Source: CAWUEX02 sp963921305
Lineage (GTDB): Bacteria > Pseudomonadota > Alphaproteobacteria > Rhodospirillales > Rhodospirillaceae
NCBI GenBank assembly: GCA_963921305.4
Contig: CAWUEX030000003.1
Location: 186,001-250,000, forward strand
Direction of reading: 5' to 3'
Length of the DNA: 64,000 bases
The notes beneath the pieces were generated by a model. It worked only from the letters and a program-made list of their open reading frames with translations. It searched no databases and was not told the DNA's origin. This document shows positions 8,701 to 18,905 of the stretch, piece by piece (position 1 is the first letter of the stretch; the number at the start of each line of letters is the position of its first letter). Both the position numbers and the translations under genes were made by a program.

Positions 8701-11700
8701 CTACGCGGCGGCGAGAATGTCATCCGCGACCAGGGTGTTGCCCGGCGACAGGTTGGCGACAACCGTATAGCCGCCTTCGTCGCGCCCGTTGCTGTCGTAG
8801 TACAACGCGCTGTCGGCGCCCGAGAACACCAGAGAAGCTTCGCCAGCCGCGTGGGCGGCGTTATCGCCCGCGTTGGTGCCGTCGTAAAGGTCTGAAATAG
8901 TTGAGAAATTCTCACCCTCAGTGACTTCACCGAGACCGGTGCCGTCGAGCCGGATGGTATCAGTGCCGGATTTGAAGTCGGCAATGCTGTCGCCAAAGCC
9001 GTCGCCGCCGAGGACGAAGGTGTCCGCACCGGCGCCGCCGACCAGACGGTCGTTGCCGGCGCCGCCGATGAGAACGTCGTCACCGTCGCCGCCGAGAATA
9101 AAGTCATCGCCCGCGCCGCCGGAGAGTTCATCGTTGCCAGACAGACCGGAGATGACGTCATCGCCGCCCGTGCCGGTGATGATATCGTCGCTCGCGGTTC
9201 CGTCGTGGGTGGTGGCGAGTGCCTCAAGCGTCAGGCCAGAATCTGTAAACACGGGATTGAGGGTAACGCCGCTCCAGGCGTCGAGACCGGTGATGGCGTC
9301 GAACATCCCCTCGGCCGAGCCGTATTCGAGAACTGCGAAACTGTCACCAGCGGTGACGGAGAAACCGTCATACTCGACGATGTTCAATGTGCCGCCGAGT
9401 TCGAAGTTATGCGTGACTGTCAGAACGTCATACCCCGTACCTGGGAGTGTCCCGCCGAGCTCGATCTCAGTTGTTGACGCACTGCCAAACACGGCATTGC
9501 CATCAATGGTCATTTCACCCGGCGATGCCCCAGGCGTGATGGTCGACGATCCGTTGTTGGTATAGGTGCCGGGACTGCCACCGTTGCTGCCCATACTGAT
9601 CGTCCCGGTGCCAGTGATCGACCCGTCGTTCAATAGATCGGTGCCGTTCATGTTGAGCGTCCCGTTAACCGTCAGCGTCGCCCCGGACTGATTATGGAAC
9701 TGCCTGGCGTCATTGTTGTCATCGACGATATCGACAGTCGTGCCGCTTGTAACATCGAATAATCCGCCCGAAAGGTTCTCAAAGTCTGTACTGCCAATGT
9801 TGAACGTCGTGTCCGTGTTTACGGTCACAGTTCCGGAGTTATTGATTTCGCCGATGACGGTTCTCGCGCCGCCGGATCCTGCATCGATCTGCAGCGTGCT
9901 GCCGGAATTGTTGTTGAGCAACCCGCTCGTCATATCCAGCGTTACCGCATGATTGCTGCTAGACGTGAGCTGGATCGTTCCAGCGTTCGTGATCGTGCTG
10001 GTGACGTTAAGCTCTGAGGGATTACTTGCGGTGTCCAATTGCAACTTGGCACTGGCGTTGATGGTAAGAGCGCCGGAAATTGTACTGACATTGTTGCCGG
10101 TGCTGAGCAAGATACCGGAGGCGCCATCGATGACGATGGGCGAAGACATGGTGCCGCGGGCCAAAGTCAACGTGTTTTGAATGGTCAGCGTGCCGGTACC
10201 GCCTACGTTGCCCACCACGCCGCCGGACGTGCCCAAGACCACCGACAACGTCGACAAGGTCAGGGCGGCGTTCAAGGTCAACGTATTGGTGCCGCTATCC
10301 GTCAGGGACAACGTGCCAGACCCGCCCGTCGTCGCACCGCTCTCATGGGTGATGGTCGAAGAACTCAGGCTCAGAGTGGCGCCCGATGCCACATCCAGAA
10401 TGCCCGAGTTGTTCAAAGTGGCATTGGTCAGTGAGGTGCTCGTGCCAAAATCGACCGTGCCGCCGGACTGATTGGTGATGGTGCCATCCCGGATGGTACG
10501 CGACCCGCCCGTGCCTGCCGTGGTCTGAAGGGTGCCCGTTGTATTGGTGATCGACCCGCCGCTGGCGATATCCAGGGTCGCAGTGCCCGCTCCATTGTCG
10601 GAAGTCAGCAGAATGGTGCCCGCGTTGGTCACCGCGCCGCTGATGTTGAGCTCAGCCGATGCTCCCGGAGCCTGCACTTCTAGCTTGCCACCGCTGTTGA
10701 CGGTGACACCGCCAGACACAGTCGCCACATTATTGCTGGTGGACAGCACCACCCCGCCGGATTGAACGGAAACCGTATGGGCAATGCTGCCGCTGAGCGG
10801 CTCCAGCGTACCGGCGACTGTAATGACCCCCGTACCCGACAACGTGCCGCCGTCGACCGTAAACGTAGCGCCGGTGTTCACGTCGATTGCACCGCTGGTG
10901 GCAAGCGCGATGGTCCGGCCAGAGGACAGAGTCGCGTTAGTGCTGAACTTCAACGTCGCACTGCTGTCTACCGTCAGCGTTTTGCCCGAGGTCATCGCGA
11001 AGGTGCTACCCGAGGCAAGATCCACGATCAGACCGGACCCGCTGATAGAGGAATCGTGGTCTACCGTGAATGTGCCGCCGACGGTGAATGTTGCCGACCC
11101 TGTAATCGACCCAGAGGTCGGCGTACCCGACTCACCCAAAGTCAGGGCGATATCCGAAGGCAAAGTCGTCGCTGCGGCAACGGTAATAGATCCGCTGCTC
11201 GCGACTGCAATAGTCGCCGTATCAGTGGACGGTGTATCGACGCCAATGGTTCCGCCGTTGAGGTTCAAGGTGGCAGAATTGATGAGGTTGAGCGTGGTGC
11301 CGTTCGCCATTGTGATGACACCGCCACTGTTGTGATTGAACAACGGCCCGTCGATGTTCAAATCTGCGTTGACGTCGACAGTACCGGTGTTGGTCGTTGC
11401 CGTATTGAGAACCCGTGCGCCGCCGGACCCCACCAGCACGCTAATGGTGCCCAAGTTGCTGAACGATCCTTCACTCGTTGACACCCTGGCTTCAGCCGAG
11501 GCTCCAGAACTCGTGAGTTCCAGAGTGCCTGATGCCTGATTGACAAAAGAAACACCATTCAGCGCTAAGTGGCCCGTCTGTGAGGCCGTCCCAGTGACCC
11601 GCACAGTGCCGTCATTTGAGAAGGTTGTTCCGCCGAGCCCGAAAGCAGAGGCAGTTGCGTTTACGACATCAAACAGGGCGCCCGATCCGTTACTGAAAAC

Positions 11701-14700
11701 CGCCACGTCGACCGATCCATTCTGAGCGGTAATGGTACCTGAATTCACCAGGGTCCCGGAGCCATTGACCGTGCCGGTTCCGCTGCCGTCGCCGATGGTT
11801 AATGAGCCGCCAATTGAAAACGTGCCATTTGCCGTAAGAGTGCTACCGCCATTGATGGAAATGGAAGTGCCAGAGGCAATGCTAGACGCCGAATTCACCA
11901 CCAACGCGCCATTGGTGATGCTTAGACTTGAACTGCTGGTTAAAGCCAGAGAGTTAATCGTAGAGGTGCCACTACTGCCTTCGTTGAACGTAACGGAGAA
12001 CCCAGCGATGGCGACATCTGATGTTGAACTCGGGACGACGTCTCCGTCCCAGTTGGTCGCCGTGAACCACTGGCCGTCTGCGCCGCCATTGTCCCAGTTG
12101 ACGCCGACGGCAACGTTGATGCCGATGTCTCGAGTTTCCGTGTTGCTCGCCCCACCGGATACTTCGACCAAATCAAACTGAATGGTCTTCGTCGTTGCCG
12201 CACCGCTGTTATCGTTTTCGTACTGGATGTTTTGCAGAACCGCCTGAACAGCCGCGAGCGTCGCAGAGGAGTTGAAGGTAATGATCAACGCAACGCCAGC
12301 GAGGCCGCCTGCGAACGTGCCTACGATCGTGCCGCTATAGGTGACGTTTGCGCCGCTGACCCCTACCTGCCCAGCACCTGTGCCTTGATTGCGGATGGTG
12401 AACAGGTCATCGGTGTTGTTGCCGGTCGTGGTTTGAACCGTCAGCGTCGCCAGGTTGTAATCCGGGTTTGGGTCCGTCACGGTGGCCGTCGCATCAATGA
12501 CGATGGCGTTATCAGCAGTGACGTAAACGATTGCGGGATCAGCAACGGTAAGCGTCGGTGCAGTCGTTGGCGTGATGGTTGTGTTGAGGCTGACGTCGGT
12601 CAGCCCGAATGGGCTCTGCCCGCCGCGGAAGGTGGCATCGATGGTCACGTAGGTCGGGCCCGACGTGGTGTCCGAGAAGCTACCGGAATAATTGTTCTCG
12701 ACCGCGATCACTTGAAGGGGCGTGGGCGCGCCATTGAACCCGGATACCGGTAAGAAGCGCACTTGCGTAGCAGCCGACAACATAACGGCGGAATCGAACG
12801 ACGCCGTACCGATGTCTTCCCACGTACCGTTGGTGCTGTACTGCCATTTGCCCTCGGTGGAGCTGTTTGCTGCATTCGCGACCACTGCGACCCCGGTAAA
12901 GGTGTCAGAATCCACGTCAGAGAAAAGACTGCTGAATAGATTTGAGACGGTATCGCCGGGAGGATTGCTTTCGTCTTGATTCACGGCTGCAAGAGTTGCT
13001 GGACCAGAGAAAACAGGAGAATCGTTGACCGCGCCCACGACGACAGTCACGCCTGTCGATGCCGTGCCGCCGTTACCGTCGTTAGCAGTGATCGTAAAAG
13101 AGTCAGTGCCGTTGAAGTTGCTGTTTGGCGTATAAACAATGTCCACATCAACGATGGTGACAGACCCGTTCGCCCCCTGGGTCGACGTCAGCGTGACATT
13201 GTTATTGTCCAGATCATAGCCGACGCCAGCAAAGGAGATGGGAGTGTCTTCTTCGGTATGCACCGGGACAACACGGCCAACCTCTGGCGTGTCTATGAAC
13301 CAATCCGGCGTGCCGCCGACCACCACTCCGTCGTTGCGCCCGGTCGCATCGTTGATGACGCTGCCTGACCCCTCCGTGAAGAGCCATAGCGAGACCAGAT
13401 CCTGCTCGTTCGGCGAGGACACCCCCGAGGTGTACAGCGTATTGATCTGAGTTGAGTTCAGCGGCGTTGACCAGACCGAAATCTCATCAATATTGCCGTC
13501 GAAGTTCCAGGTCGCCGCGCCAGCGAACCGTCCGATTTCGATATCCGTGGTGCCGACCTGACGCGTTCCCACGAACGTACCCGACGCGACAAGCGTGCCG
13601 TTCAGGTACAACTCCATCGCGTCATTCGAGGCGTTGTAGGTCGCCGCGAAATGATACCAAACGTTGGCCTCAAGTGTGGTCGTGCCGATACTGTCGACCG
13701 CTGATCCGTCGCCCATACTGAATTGCAAAACGCCGGAGGAATCGACGTAAACAAAGAACTCGGCAGAACTGTTTGCACCGCCGATAGACGTGGGCTTAGA
13801 GATAATCGCCCGCTCGGTGCCGCCGACAGTCTCAAGCGCGAACCATCCAGAGACCGTGAAACTGCCCAGCAGCGACGCCGCGTTGGTATCGACATAAGGT
13901 GAGCCGCTGCTGAAATCGATCCCAACCCGGTCCCCAGCGAGCGCAATCGGTGTCAATCCGGTGGAAGACGTGATTGTCGCATCAAAGCTTGATCCGGTGC
14001 TGGCACCGTTGGTGACCGTGGAACCACTGACGCTCTCGAAATCATAGTAGGCGACCAGACCCGTCTCCGACCCTGAAAGCGTGGTTTGGGCATTCGCGAG
14101 AATATCGGACGGGTCACGCACCTGATCCCACACCCGCGCCTCATCGATGCCGCCACGGAAAAAGTTTGTGCTCGGCTCGTGACCAACGTTGATGGTGCCC
14201 GTGACCGAAAAAGACGTGACCCCGGTGTTCATCACCGTTGTAAAGCTGGTGTCTTCGACGCCATCGACAAAGAGTCGCAGTGCATTGGTGGTCGCATCGA
14301 AACTATATGCGACGTGATGCCAATCCTGATCGTTGACCGTAATCGAAGATTGAACCTTTAGAACGTTGCCGGCCGAGTCCTCGATTTCGACCGTGAGAAC
14401 ACCGTTCTCAATGTAGGCTCCGGTATAGGCGCCCGAACCCGGGTCGATATTGACGATAGGATCGATGCCGCTGGTCTCTCCGTTGCGGAACCAAGCCTCC
14501 AGCGTGTGGGAGGTTACAGTTGCGTTTGTGGCGGACGTGACCGCATCGTCAATGCCATCGAACTGCAGGTAGTGATTGTCGTAACTCGTGCCTTGAATCA
14601 CGGGATTCGAGTTCGCGATCACCGGGTCCGCGGCGATTGTTGCCACGCCGACCGCCGTTCCCAGTGTAACACCATTAGGTGATGACAGTTGGACTGAGAA

Positions 14701-17313
14701 GGTCTCGGCGTCCTCACCCGTGCTGTCTGCGGCAATAGCGACGCTGATCGTCGCGGTGGTCTGCCCCGCCGCAAAATTCAAGATACCGCTTGTTGCGCCG
14801 TAGTCAGTTCCCGCCGTTGCGGTTCCATCGGCTGTGGTAAAAGCGACGGAGACCGGACCTGTCGGCGCTTCAGAGAGCGTCACCGTGAATTCAACCGTAC
14901 CGTTCGCCGTATCATCAACGGTAATGCTGTTGATAGACGCGACGGGGATAACCACCTGTGCCGGAATCGTTATCGTGCCGGTCGCCGTGGTGATGGTGCC
15001 GCCTTGCGGATTCGACAACTGAACCGTGAACACCTCTTCCGACTCAGACACAATGTCGGACAAAATTGGGACGGTGACCGTCGCGCTCGTTTGGCCCGCC
15101 TCAAAAACCAAGGTGCCGCTCGTCTCGGTGAAGTCCGAACCGGCTACTGCGGTGCCATTGACGGTGGCGAAGTCGACACTGACGCTGATGCTCGTACCGC
15201 CGCTGCGCGTGACTGTGAGCGTTGCCGTTCCTGCAGACTCATCAACCGTCACGCTGTCGATGGAAAACGTCGACGGAACGACAGCTGGATCGGCGGCGAT
15301 GGTCGCGGTTCCGGTATCGTTCTCGATGGTCGCTTCCACGGGAAAGGACAACTCGACCGTGAACGCCTCTTCCGGTTCGTTGGGCGCCACTCCTACGATC
15401 TCCGCATCGGGGAGAAGAGTGACTTCGATGGTCTGGGTGGCCACACCGGCAGCGAAGGTCAGCGTGCCGGATACCGCTTCATAGTCAGCCCCTGCCGTCG
15501 CCGTGCCATCGACCGTGGCGAAGCTGACTGTGGTGGGGAATGACAGATCACCGCTGCGGGTGACCTCAAATGTAACGACCGTATCTTCCGCATCGTTAAC
15601 TGTGACATTCGAAATACTGAGCGTCGGCAACGGCGGGTCGGCTGTGATCGTCGTGGTCGCGGTCGCTGTTCCAATAACGACATCGGTGCTTGTGGTCGAC
15701 AAGGTGACCTGAAAGGTCTCGTCACCCTCATTGCGGCTGTTCGCCAAAATCGGAACGCTAACGGTTTGCTCGGTCTCGCCGGGCGCAAAGGTGATTGACC
15801 CCGATGCGGCCGTGAAATCTTCACCGGCTGTGGCGGTGCCGCCCGTAACCTCGAAATTTACCGTGACTGAAATCTGCGTATTGCCGCCGCGGGTAATCGT
15901 AAATGACGCCGTGCCGTCGGCCGTATCGTCAATGGTGGCGGTGCCAACAATCGACACCTGGGACGGAATGACCGTGTCGGCGGGGGGATCGTTGTTGTCA
16001 CTGTTTTGGTTGTTGTTGTTCTGCTGGTTGTTGTTCTGTTGGTTGTTGTTCTGTTGGTTGTTGTTCTGCTGATTGTTGTTTTGCTGATTGTTGTTTTGCT
16101 GATTGTTGTTTTGCTGGTTGTTGTTCTGCTGGTTGTTGTTCTGTTGGTTGTTGTTCTGCTGGTCGTTGTTATTCTGCTCGTTATTGTTCTGATCGTTGTC
16201 ACCGTTCTGATTGTTGTCGCCGTTCTGATTGTTGTCGCCGTTCCCATTGGCGTCGTTGTTGCCGTTGTTATTGTTCCCGTTGTTTTGGTCGTTGTTGCCG
16301 TTTTCGTTATTATTGTTGTTATTATTGTTGTCGTTCTCTTCGCCGTCGTCATTTTGGTTGGCGTTGTTGACTTCGTTGGCAACCGCCTGAACCAGCGCGT
16401 CCACAGCTCCGGCGAAGGCCTGTACTTCCTGTTCAGTGAACTGCACAGGCGTCGGCGTTTCTCCCGCCGCGAAGCGCCATCCGCCGTTTTCATTGTTGAT
16501 GGTACCGACTTGGGTACCATCGGGCAGTGTCAGGACGATTTCACCAACCTGCGGCGGGCCATCACCGACAACTTCCGGACGGTTGACGATAGAAATCGCA
16601 CCCGTTGCCGGATCATAAGACACCACCAGCTTGGTACCGCGAATCCCGATGGTCGCCACAGGGGTATCGAGTTTCATGGCGTCCGAGCCGGTCTTGGCGA
16701 TGGATCCGCTGATCACCGACGCCGCCCCAGACAGCAACGAGAAGGCTGCCGACCCTGTTTCCGTGGCCGGGTCATAGATCAGCTCGTCGAGGATCATCTC
16801 GCCGTCTTCGCCAAGAGCGAACGTGGTCTCGTCCAGGAAGATCAGACCAACCGCGGCGCCCTGTTCGGTAATGATAATGTCACCCATGTAAACGGGGTCG
16901 CCTTGTGAGAGCGTGACGATCGAGCCATCGAGGCGCTCAACCGTAACCTCCCCCTCGACAGTCTGAACGATACCGATTGGCTCGGTCCCATCCGCCTGCC
17001 CATCTTGCGCGATCTGATTTGATGACGGTGGCGAAGCCAATCTGGCCACGAACTCACCGGACACGGTCAAGCCGTCTCCATCGCTGAGATTTGGCGGTGG
17101 GTCGGCCAGGAAAAAGTCTTGGACGAGATACTTCTGGCCGTGAGGACCCGTGATCAGCAGATCGGTGCCAACTTGAGTGAACTCACCGTTGAGAAGCGTC
17201 GTCCGATCGGCAACAACCGCGACGCCGTCATCGATCTGAATAACCTGGGTGGGAGCGTTGGAGATCTCCGCCTGGTCCGGCAGGAAATCTGACGTTCTGC
17301 CAGATATGGTCAT
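8701..17313 (-). CDS. Giant FecR/Calx-beta/LamG/RTX surface or secreted adhesin-like protein
   Basis: The product is 2870 residues. There is no N-terminal Sec signal. Residues about 65-235 form a FecR-type domain (GIVQTVEGEVTVERLDG, IGIRGTKLVV). Residues about 314-441 are an Asn/Gln/Asp-rich tract. Four Calx-beta domains follow (about 450-895; pattern DGTATAG.DY...SGTL.F..G), then two LamG/concanavalin-like domains (about 908-1075 and 1121-1295). A cadherin-like unit (EEDTPISF, DSFTITANDGNGG) comes next, and then a long Ser/Thr/Gly beta-helix-like region (about 1740-2670). The C-terminus has six RTX nonapeptides (GGAGDDFIL type, about 2708-2771). RTX repeats and the absence of a signal peptide imply type I secretion with calcium-dependent folding. 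No secretion genes are in the window. The two-component genes lie immediately upstream. Confidence 0.9.
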   Translation of the reverse strand: MTISGRTSDFLPDQAEISNAPTQVIQIDDGVAVVADRTTLLNGEFTQVGTDLLITGPHGQKYLVQDFFLADPPPNLSDGDGLTVSGEFVARLASPPSSNQIAQDGQADGTEPIGIVQTVEGEVTVERLDGSIVTLSQGDPVYMGDIIITEQGAAVGLIFLDETTFALGEDGEMILDELIYDPATETGSAAFSLLSGAASVISGSIAKTGSDAMKLDTPVATIGIRGTKLVVSYDPATGAISIVNRPEVVGDGPPQVGEIVLTLPDGTQVGTINNENGGWRFAAGETPTPVQFTEQEVQAFAGAVDALVQAVANEVNNANQNDDGEENDNNNNNNNNENGNNDQNNGNNNNGNNDANGNGDNNQNGDNNQNGDNDQNNNEQNNNDQQNNNQQNNNQQNNNQQNNNQQNNNQQNNNQQNNNQQNNNQQNNNQQNNNNQNSDNNDPPADTVIPSQVSIVGTATIDDTADGTASFTITRGGNTQISVTVNFEVTGGTATAGEDFTAASGSITFAPGETEQTVSVPILANSRNEGDETFQVTLSTTSTDVVIGTATATTTITADPPLPTLSISNVTVNDAEDTVVTFEVTRSGDLSFPTTVSFATVDGTATAGADYEAVSGTLTFAAGVATQTIEVTLLPDAEIVGVAPNEPEEAFTVELSFPVEATIENDTGTATIAADPAVVPSTFSIDSVTVDESAGTATLTVTRSGGTSISVSVDFATVNGTAVAGSDFTETSGTLVFEAGQTSATVTVPILSDIVSESEEVFTVQLSNPQGGTITTATGTITIPAQVVIPVASINSITVDDTANGTVEFTVTLSEAPTGPVSVAFTTADGTATAGTDYGATSGILNFAAGQTTATISVAIAADSTGEDAETFSVQLSSPNGVTLGTAVGVATIAADPVIANSNPVIQGTSYDNHYLQFDGIDDAVTSATNATVTSHTLEAWFRNGETSGIDPIVNIDPGSGAYTGAYIENGVLTVEIEDSAGNVLKVQSSITVNDQDWHHVAYSFDATTNALRLFVDGVEDTSFTTVMNTGVTSFSVTGTINVGHEPSTNFFRGGIDEARVWDQVRDPSDILANAQTTLSGSETGLVAYYDFESVSGSTVTNGASTGSSFDATITSSTGLTPIALAGDRVGIDFSSGSPYVDTNAASLLGSFTVSGWFALETVGGTERAIISKPTSIGGANSSAEFFVYVDSSGVLQFSMGDGSAVDSIGTTTLEANVWYHFAATYNASNDAMELYLNGTLVASGTFVGTRQVGTTDIEIGRFAGAATWNFDGNIDEISVWSTPLNSTQINTLYTSGVSSPNEQDLVSLWLFTEGSGSVINDATGRNDGVVVGGTPDWFIDTPEVGRVVPVHTEEDTPISFAGVGYDLDNNNVTLTSTQGANGSVTIVDVDIVYTPNSNFNGTDSFTITANDGNGGTASTGVTVVVGAVNDSPVFSGPATLAAVNQDESNPPGDTVSNLFSSLFSDVDSDTFTGVAVVANAANSSTEGKWQYSTNGTWEDIGTASFDSAVMLSAATQVRFLPVSGFNGAPTPLQVIAVENNYSGSFSDTTSGPTYVTIDATFRGGQSPFGLTDVSLNTTITPTTAPTLTVADPAIVYVTADNAIVIDATATVTDPNPDYNLATLTVQTTTGNNTDDLFTIRNQGTGAGQVGVSGANVTYSGTIVGTFAGGLAGVALIITFNSSATLAAVQAVLQNIQYENDNSGAATTKTIQFDLVEVSGGASNTETRDIGINVAVGVNWDNGGADGQWFTATNWDGDVVPSSTSDVAIAGFSVTFNEGSSGTSTINSLALTSSSSLSITNGALVVNSASSIASGTSISINGGSTLTANGTFSIGGSLTIGDGSGTGTVNGSGTLVNSGTITAQNGSVDVAVFSNGSGALFDVVNATASAFGLGGTTFSNDGTVRVTGTASQTGHLALNGVSFVNQASGTLELTSSGASAEARVSTSEGSFSNLGTISVLVGSGGARVLNTATTNTGTVDVNADLNIDGPLFNHNSGGVITMANGTTLNLINSATLNLNGGTIGVDTPSTDTATIAVASSGSITVAAATTLPSDIALTLGESGTPTSGSITGSATFTVGGTFTVDHDSSISGSGLIVDLASGSTFAMTSGKTLTVDSSATLKFSTNATLSSGRTIALATSGAIDVNTGATFTVDGGTLSGTGVITVAGTLEPLSGSIAHTVSVQSGGVVLSTSNNVATVSGGVTVNSGGKLEVQAPGASAELNISGAVTNAGTILLTSDNGAGTATLDIASGGSITNTTGTLQTTAGTGGSRTIRDGTITNQSGGTVDFGTSTSLTNATLNNSGILDVASGATLSLSSSTITHESGATTGGSGTLSLTDSGTNTLTLNAALTLSTLSVVLGTSGGVVGNVGGTGTLTIQNTLTLARGTMSSPIVIDGASGILLSTGNNVSTISGALTINASAKLQLDTASNPSELNVTSTITNAGTIQLTSSSNHAVTLDMTSGLLNNNSGSTLQIDAGSGGARTVIGEINNSGTVTVNTDTTFNIGSTDFENLSGGLFDVTSGTTVDIVDDNNDARQFHNQSGATLTVNGTLNMNGTDLLNDGSITGTGTISMGSNGGSPGTYTNNGSSTITPGASPGEMTIDGNAVFGSASTTEIELGGTLPGTGYDVLTVTHNFELGGTLNIVEYDGFSVTAGDSFAVLEYGSAEGMFDAITGLDAWSGVTLNPVFTDSGLTLEALATTHDGTASDDIITGTGGDDVISGLSGNDELSGGAGDDFILGGDGDDVLIGGAGNDRLVGGAGADTFVLGGDGFGDSIADFKSGTDTIRLDGTGLGEVTEGENFSTISDLYDGTNAGDNAAHAAGEASLVFSGADSALYYDSNGRDEGGYTVVANLSPGNTLVADDILAAA
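16021..16170 (-). repeat. Ten 15-bp tandem repeats encoding QQNNN
   Basis: The repeats are ten consecutive 15-base units (CAG/CAA-CAG/CAA-AAC-AAC-AAC read on the minus strand) inside the giant gene, embedded in a wider Asn/Gln/Asp-rich tract at about 15990-16370. The unit is a multiple of three, so slippage would change linker length but keep the frame. Confidence 0.9.
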
Positions 17314-17432
17314 ACGGCGGGCCTTCTTCCCCTAAGAGGCGTCGCGCTCAAGACCGAAACACTCACCAGGAAAGCTACAACCTTTGGTATGGTGCACGTG
17401 CCCCGCCAGTGCGCTGACAGGCAAAGAGTTTA

Positions 17433-17446
17433 TGGCAAAACTGCCA
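17433..17446. promoter_or_regulatory. Inverted repeat upstream of the giant surface-protein gene
   Basis: TGGCA-AAAC-TGCCA is a 5-bp perfect inverted repeat in the 204-base gap between the histidine kinase and the giant gene. The gap also has an AT-rich block at about 17473-17503. It could be a binding site for the response regulator encoded upstream, or chance; no clear -35/-10 pair was assigned. Confidence 0.25.
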
Positions 17447-17517
17447 AGTCGAACAATAACCTGCCAGCACATAAATGCTCTTAATAATTATAAATTTTAT
17501 GAGTCAGATGCACTGAC

Positions 17518-18891
17518 CTAATTGGGGATAGGGCACAGAATTTTGAATACCAGACCAGGATCGTTGTCGGACAACTCAATCTTCAGCTCATGCGAGGTAG
17601 CGACGGCTCCCACAAGACTCAGGCCAAGCCCGGACCCTGCGGTCGAACGGCTGGAATCCAGCCGGTACATGCGCTCAAACACCTTTTCCCTGAACTCACC
17701 GGGAATACCCGGTCCGCTGTCGGTCACGGTCGCGATGGCCATGCCGCCGTCCAAACCCAACGAAAAGGATACGGTGCCGCCAGACGGTGTGTACTTCACG
17801 GCATTATCGACCACATTGGCGAAGGCTTGCGCGAGGAGGTGAGCGTCGCCCCAGCCGGTTATGCCGGACGCGATCTCGGTCTTGAACGCAACCCCTTTGT
17901 CTTCAGCCAGGGCTTCGTACAGATCGGCGATCTCGGTGGCGACCCCGCTGAGATCGACGGTGGTAAATGACTGGCGGACTTGCGCTTCGGCCCGCGCGAT
18001 CCGTAGCAAGGATGAGAATGTCGCCAGCAGGGCGTCGGCATCGGCGATTGCTTCTTCCAACTGCGCCCGTTCGTCGGGGTCGGACGCCCGCTCCAACGCC
18101 GCTTCCAGCCGGACACGGAGACGGTTGAGCGGTGTGCGCAAATCGTGAGCAACGTTGTCGGACACTTCCCGCATGCCCTTCATCAAGCGCTCGATCTGAT
18201 CGAGCATTTCATTGACCGAATGAGACAAACGGCCGAGTTCGTCGTTTTGTCCGGCGCCGGGGATGCGTTGACTGAGATCACCGCGGACGATTCTTCGGCA
18301 GGTCTGGGTGATGCGCTCGACCCGGCCCATCATTGACCGGCTAAACAAAAATCCGCCCACTAGCCCGAGAGCCACCGTTAAACCAATGCCGATGTTGAGC
18401 GAGCGTACCAGCTGGTCGCGGAAATCGCGGGCATCACGAATGTCGCGCCCGACCAACAGGCGATAGCCGCCGGGAACGATGAATTGCAGTGCCCGCACGT
18501 CCGCGCTGGAGGGCTCGGCGCGGCGCATGTCGATGATGGAGAAGTTGACCCACAAATCGTCGGCCTCCGTATCTTGGGGCCACGCCAACAGGTTGCCCGC
18601 GACGCGGCGGCGTTGGGGGTCAGTCAGAATATAAACACCGTCGGATCTGAAGTTGGGATCGATCCGGCGCTGAATGGCTTGCGCCAGACCCGGCACGCCG
18701 TCTCGTTCTAAAGTCTCCCGCAGACCCTGTACCTCCGCCTCAATGGCGGCTTCGACCTGACGCTCGGCAAATACCGACGTGTTGAGGAAGACAAAGACGA
18801 ACAGCAGGCCAACGGAGCCTCCAAACACGATGGTGTAGAGGAGCGCGAGGCGAAATGTGGTGGTCGCGAATATCCGGCTGACGCGGCTCAC
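17518..18891 (-). CDS. Two-component sensor histidine kinase with HAMP domain
   Basis: This is a 457-residue membrane kinase. The first transmembrane segment is at about residues 14-38 and the second at about 168-190, flanking a periplasmic sensor loop of some 130 residues with no recognisable ligand motif. A HAMP linker follows (RRIVRGDLSQRIPG). The H-box VAHDLRTPLNRLR holds the phospho-accepting His near residue 247. The ATPase domain has NVVDNAVKYTP (N-box), DSGPGIPGE (G1) and GSGLGLSLV (G2). It is encoded 14 bases downstream of its cognate OmpR-type regulator. Its place directly before the giant RTX gene suggests, by inference, control of that gene. Confidence 0.95.
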   Translation of the reverse strand: MSRVSRIFATTTFRLALLYTIVFGGSVGLLFVFVFLNTSVFAERQVEAAIEAEVQGLRETLERDGVPGLAQAIQRRIDPNFRSDGVYILTDPQRRRVAGNLLAWPQDTEADDLWVNFSIIDMRRAEPSSADVRALQFIVPGGYRLLVGRDIRDARDFRDQLVRSLNIGIGLTVALGLVGGFLFSRSMMGRVERITQTCRRIVRGDLSQRIPGAGQNDELGRLSHSVNEMLDQIERLMKGMREVSDNVAHDLRTPLNRLRVRLEAALERASDPDERAQLEEAIADADALLATFSSLLRIARAEAQVRQSFTTVDLSGVATEIADLYEALAEDKGVAFKTEIASGITGWGDAHLLAQAFANVVDNAVKYTPSGGTVSFSLGLDGGMAIATVTDSGPGIPGEFREKVFERMYRLDSSRSTAGSGLGLSLVGAVATSHELKIELSDNDPGLVFKILCPIPN

Positions 18892-18905
18892 AGGTCCGGC
18901 CTCAT

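Noticed and set aside
16021..16170. Possible CRISPR array
   Set aside because: The units are contiguous and coding with no spacers; the same holds for the repeats at 50281-50640 and 7046-7693.
16006..16908. Long plus-strand ORF of 300 residues, rich in Val and Leu, inside the giant gene
   Set aside because: It is the antisense of the CAG/CAA/AAC repeat tract and FecR region; the low-complexity Val/Leu content is a by-product of the repeats.
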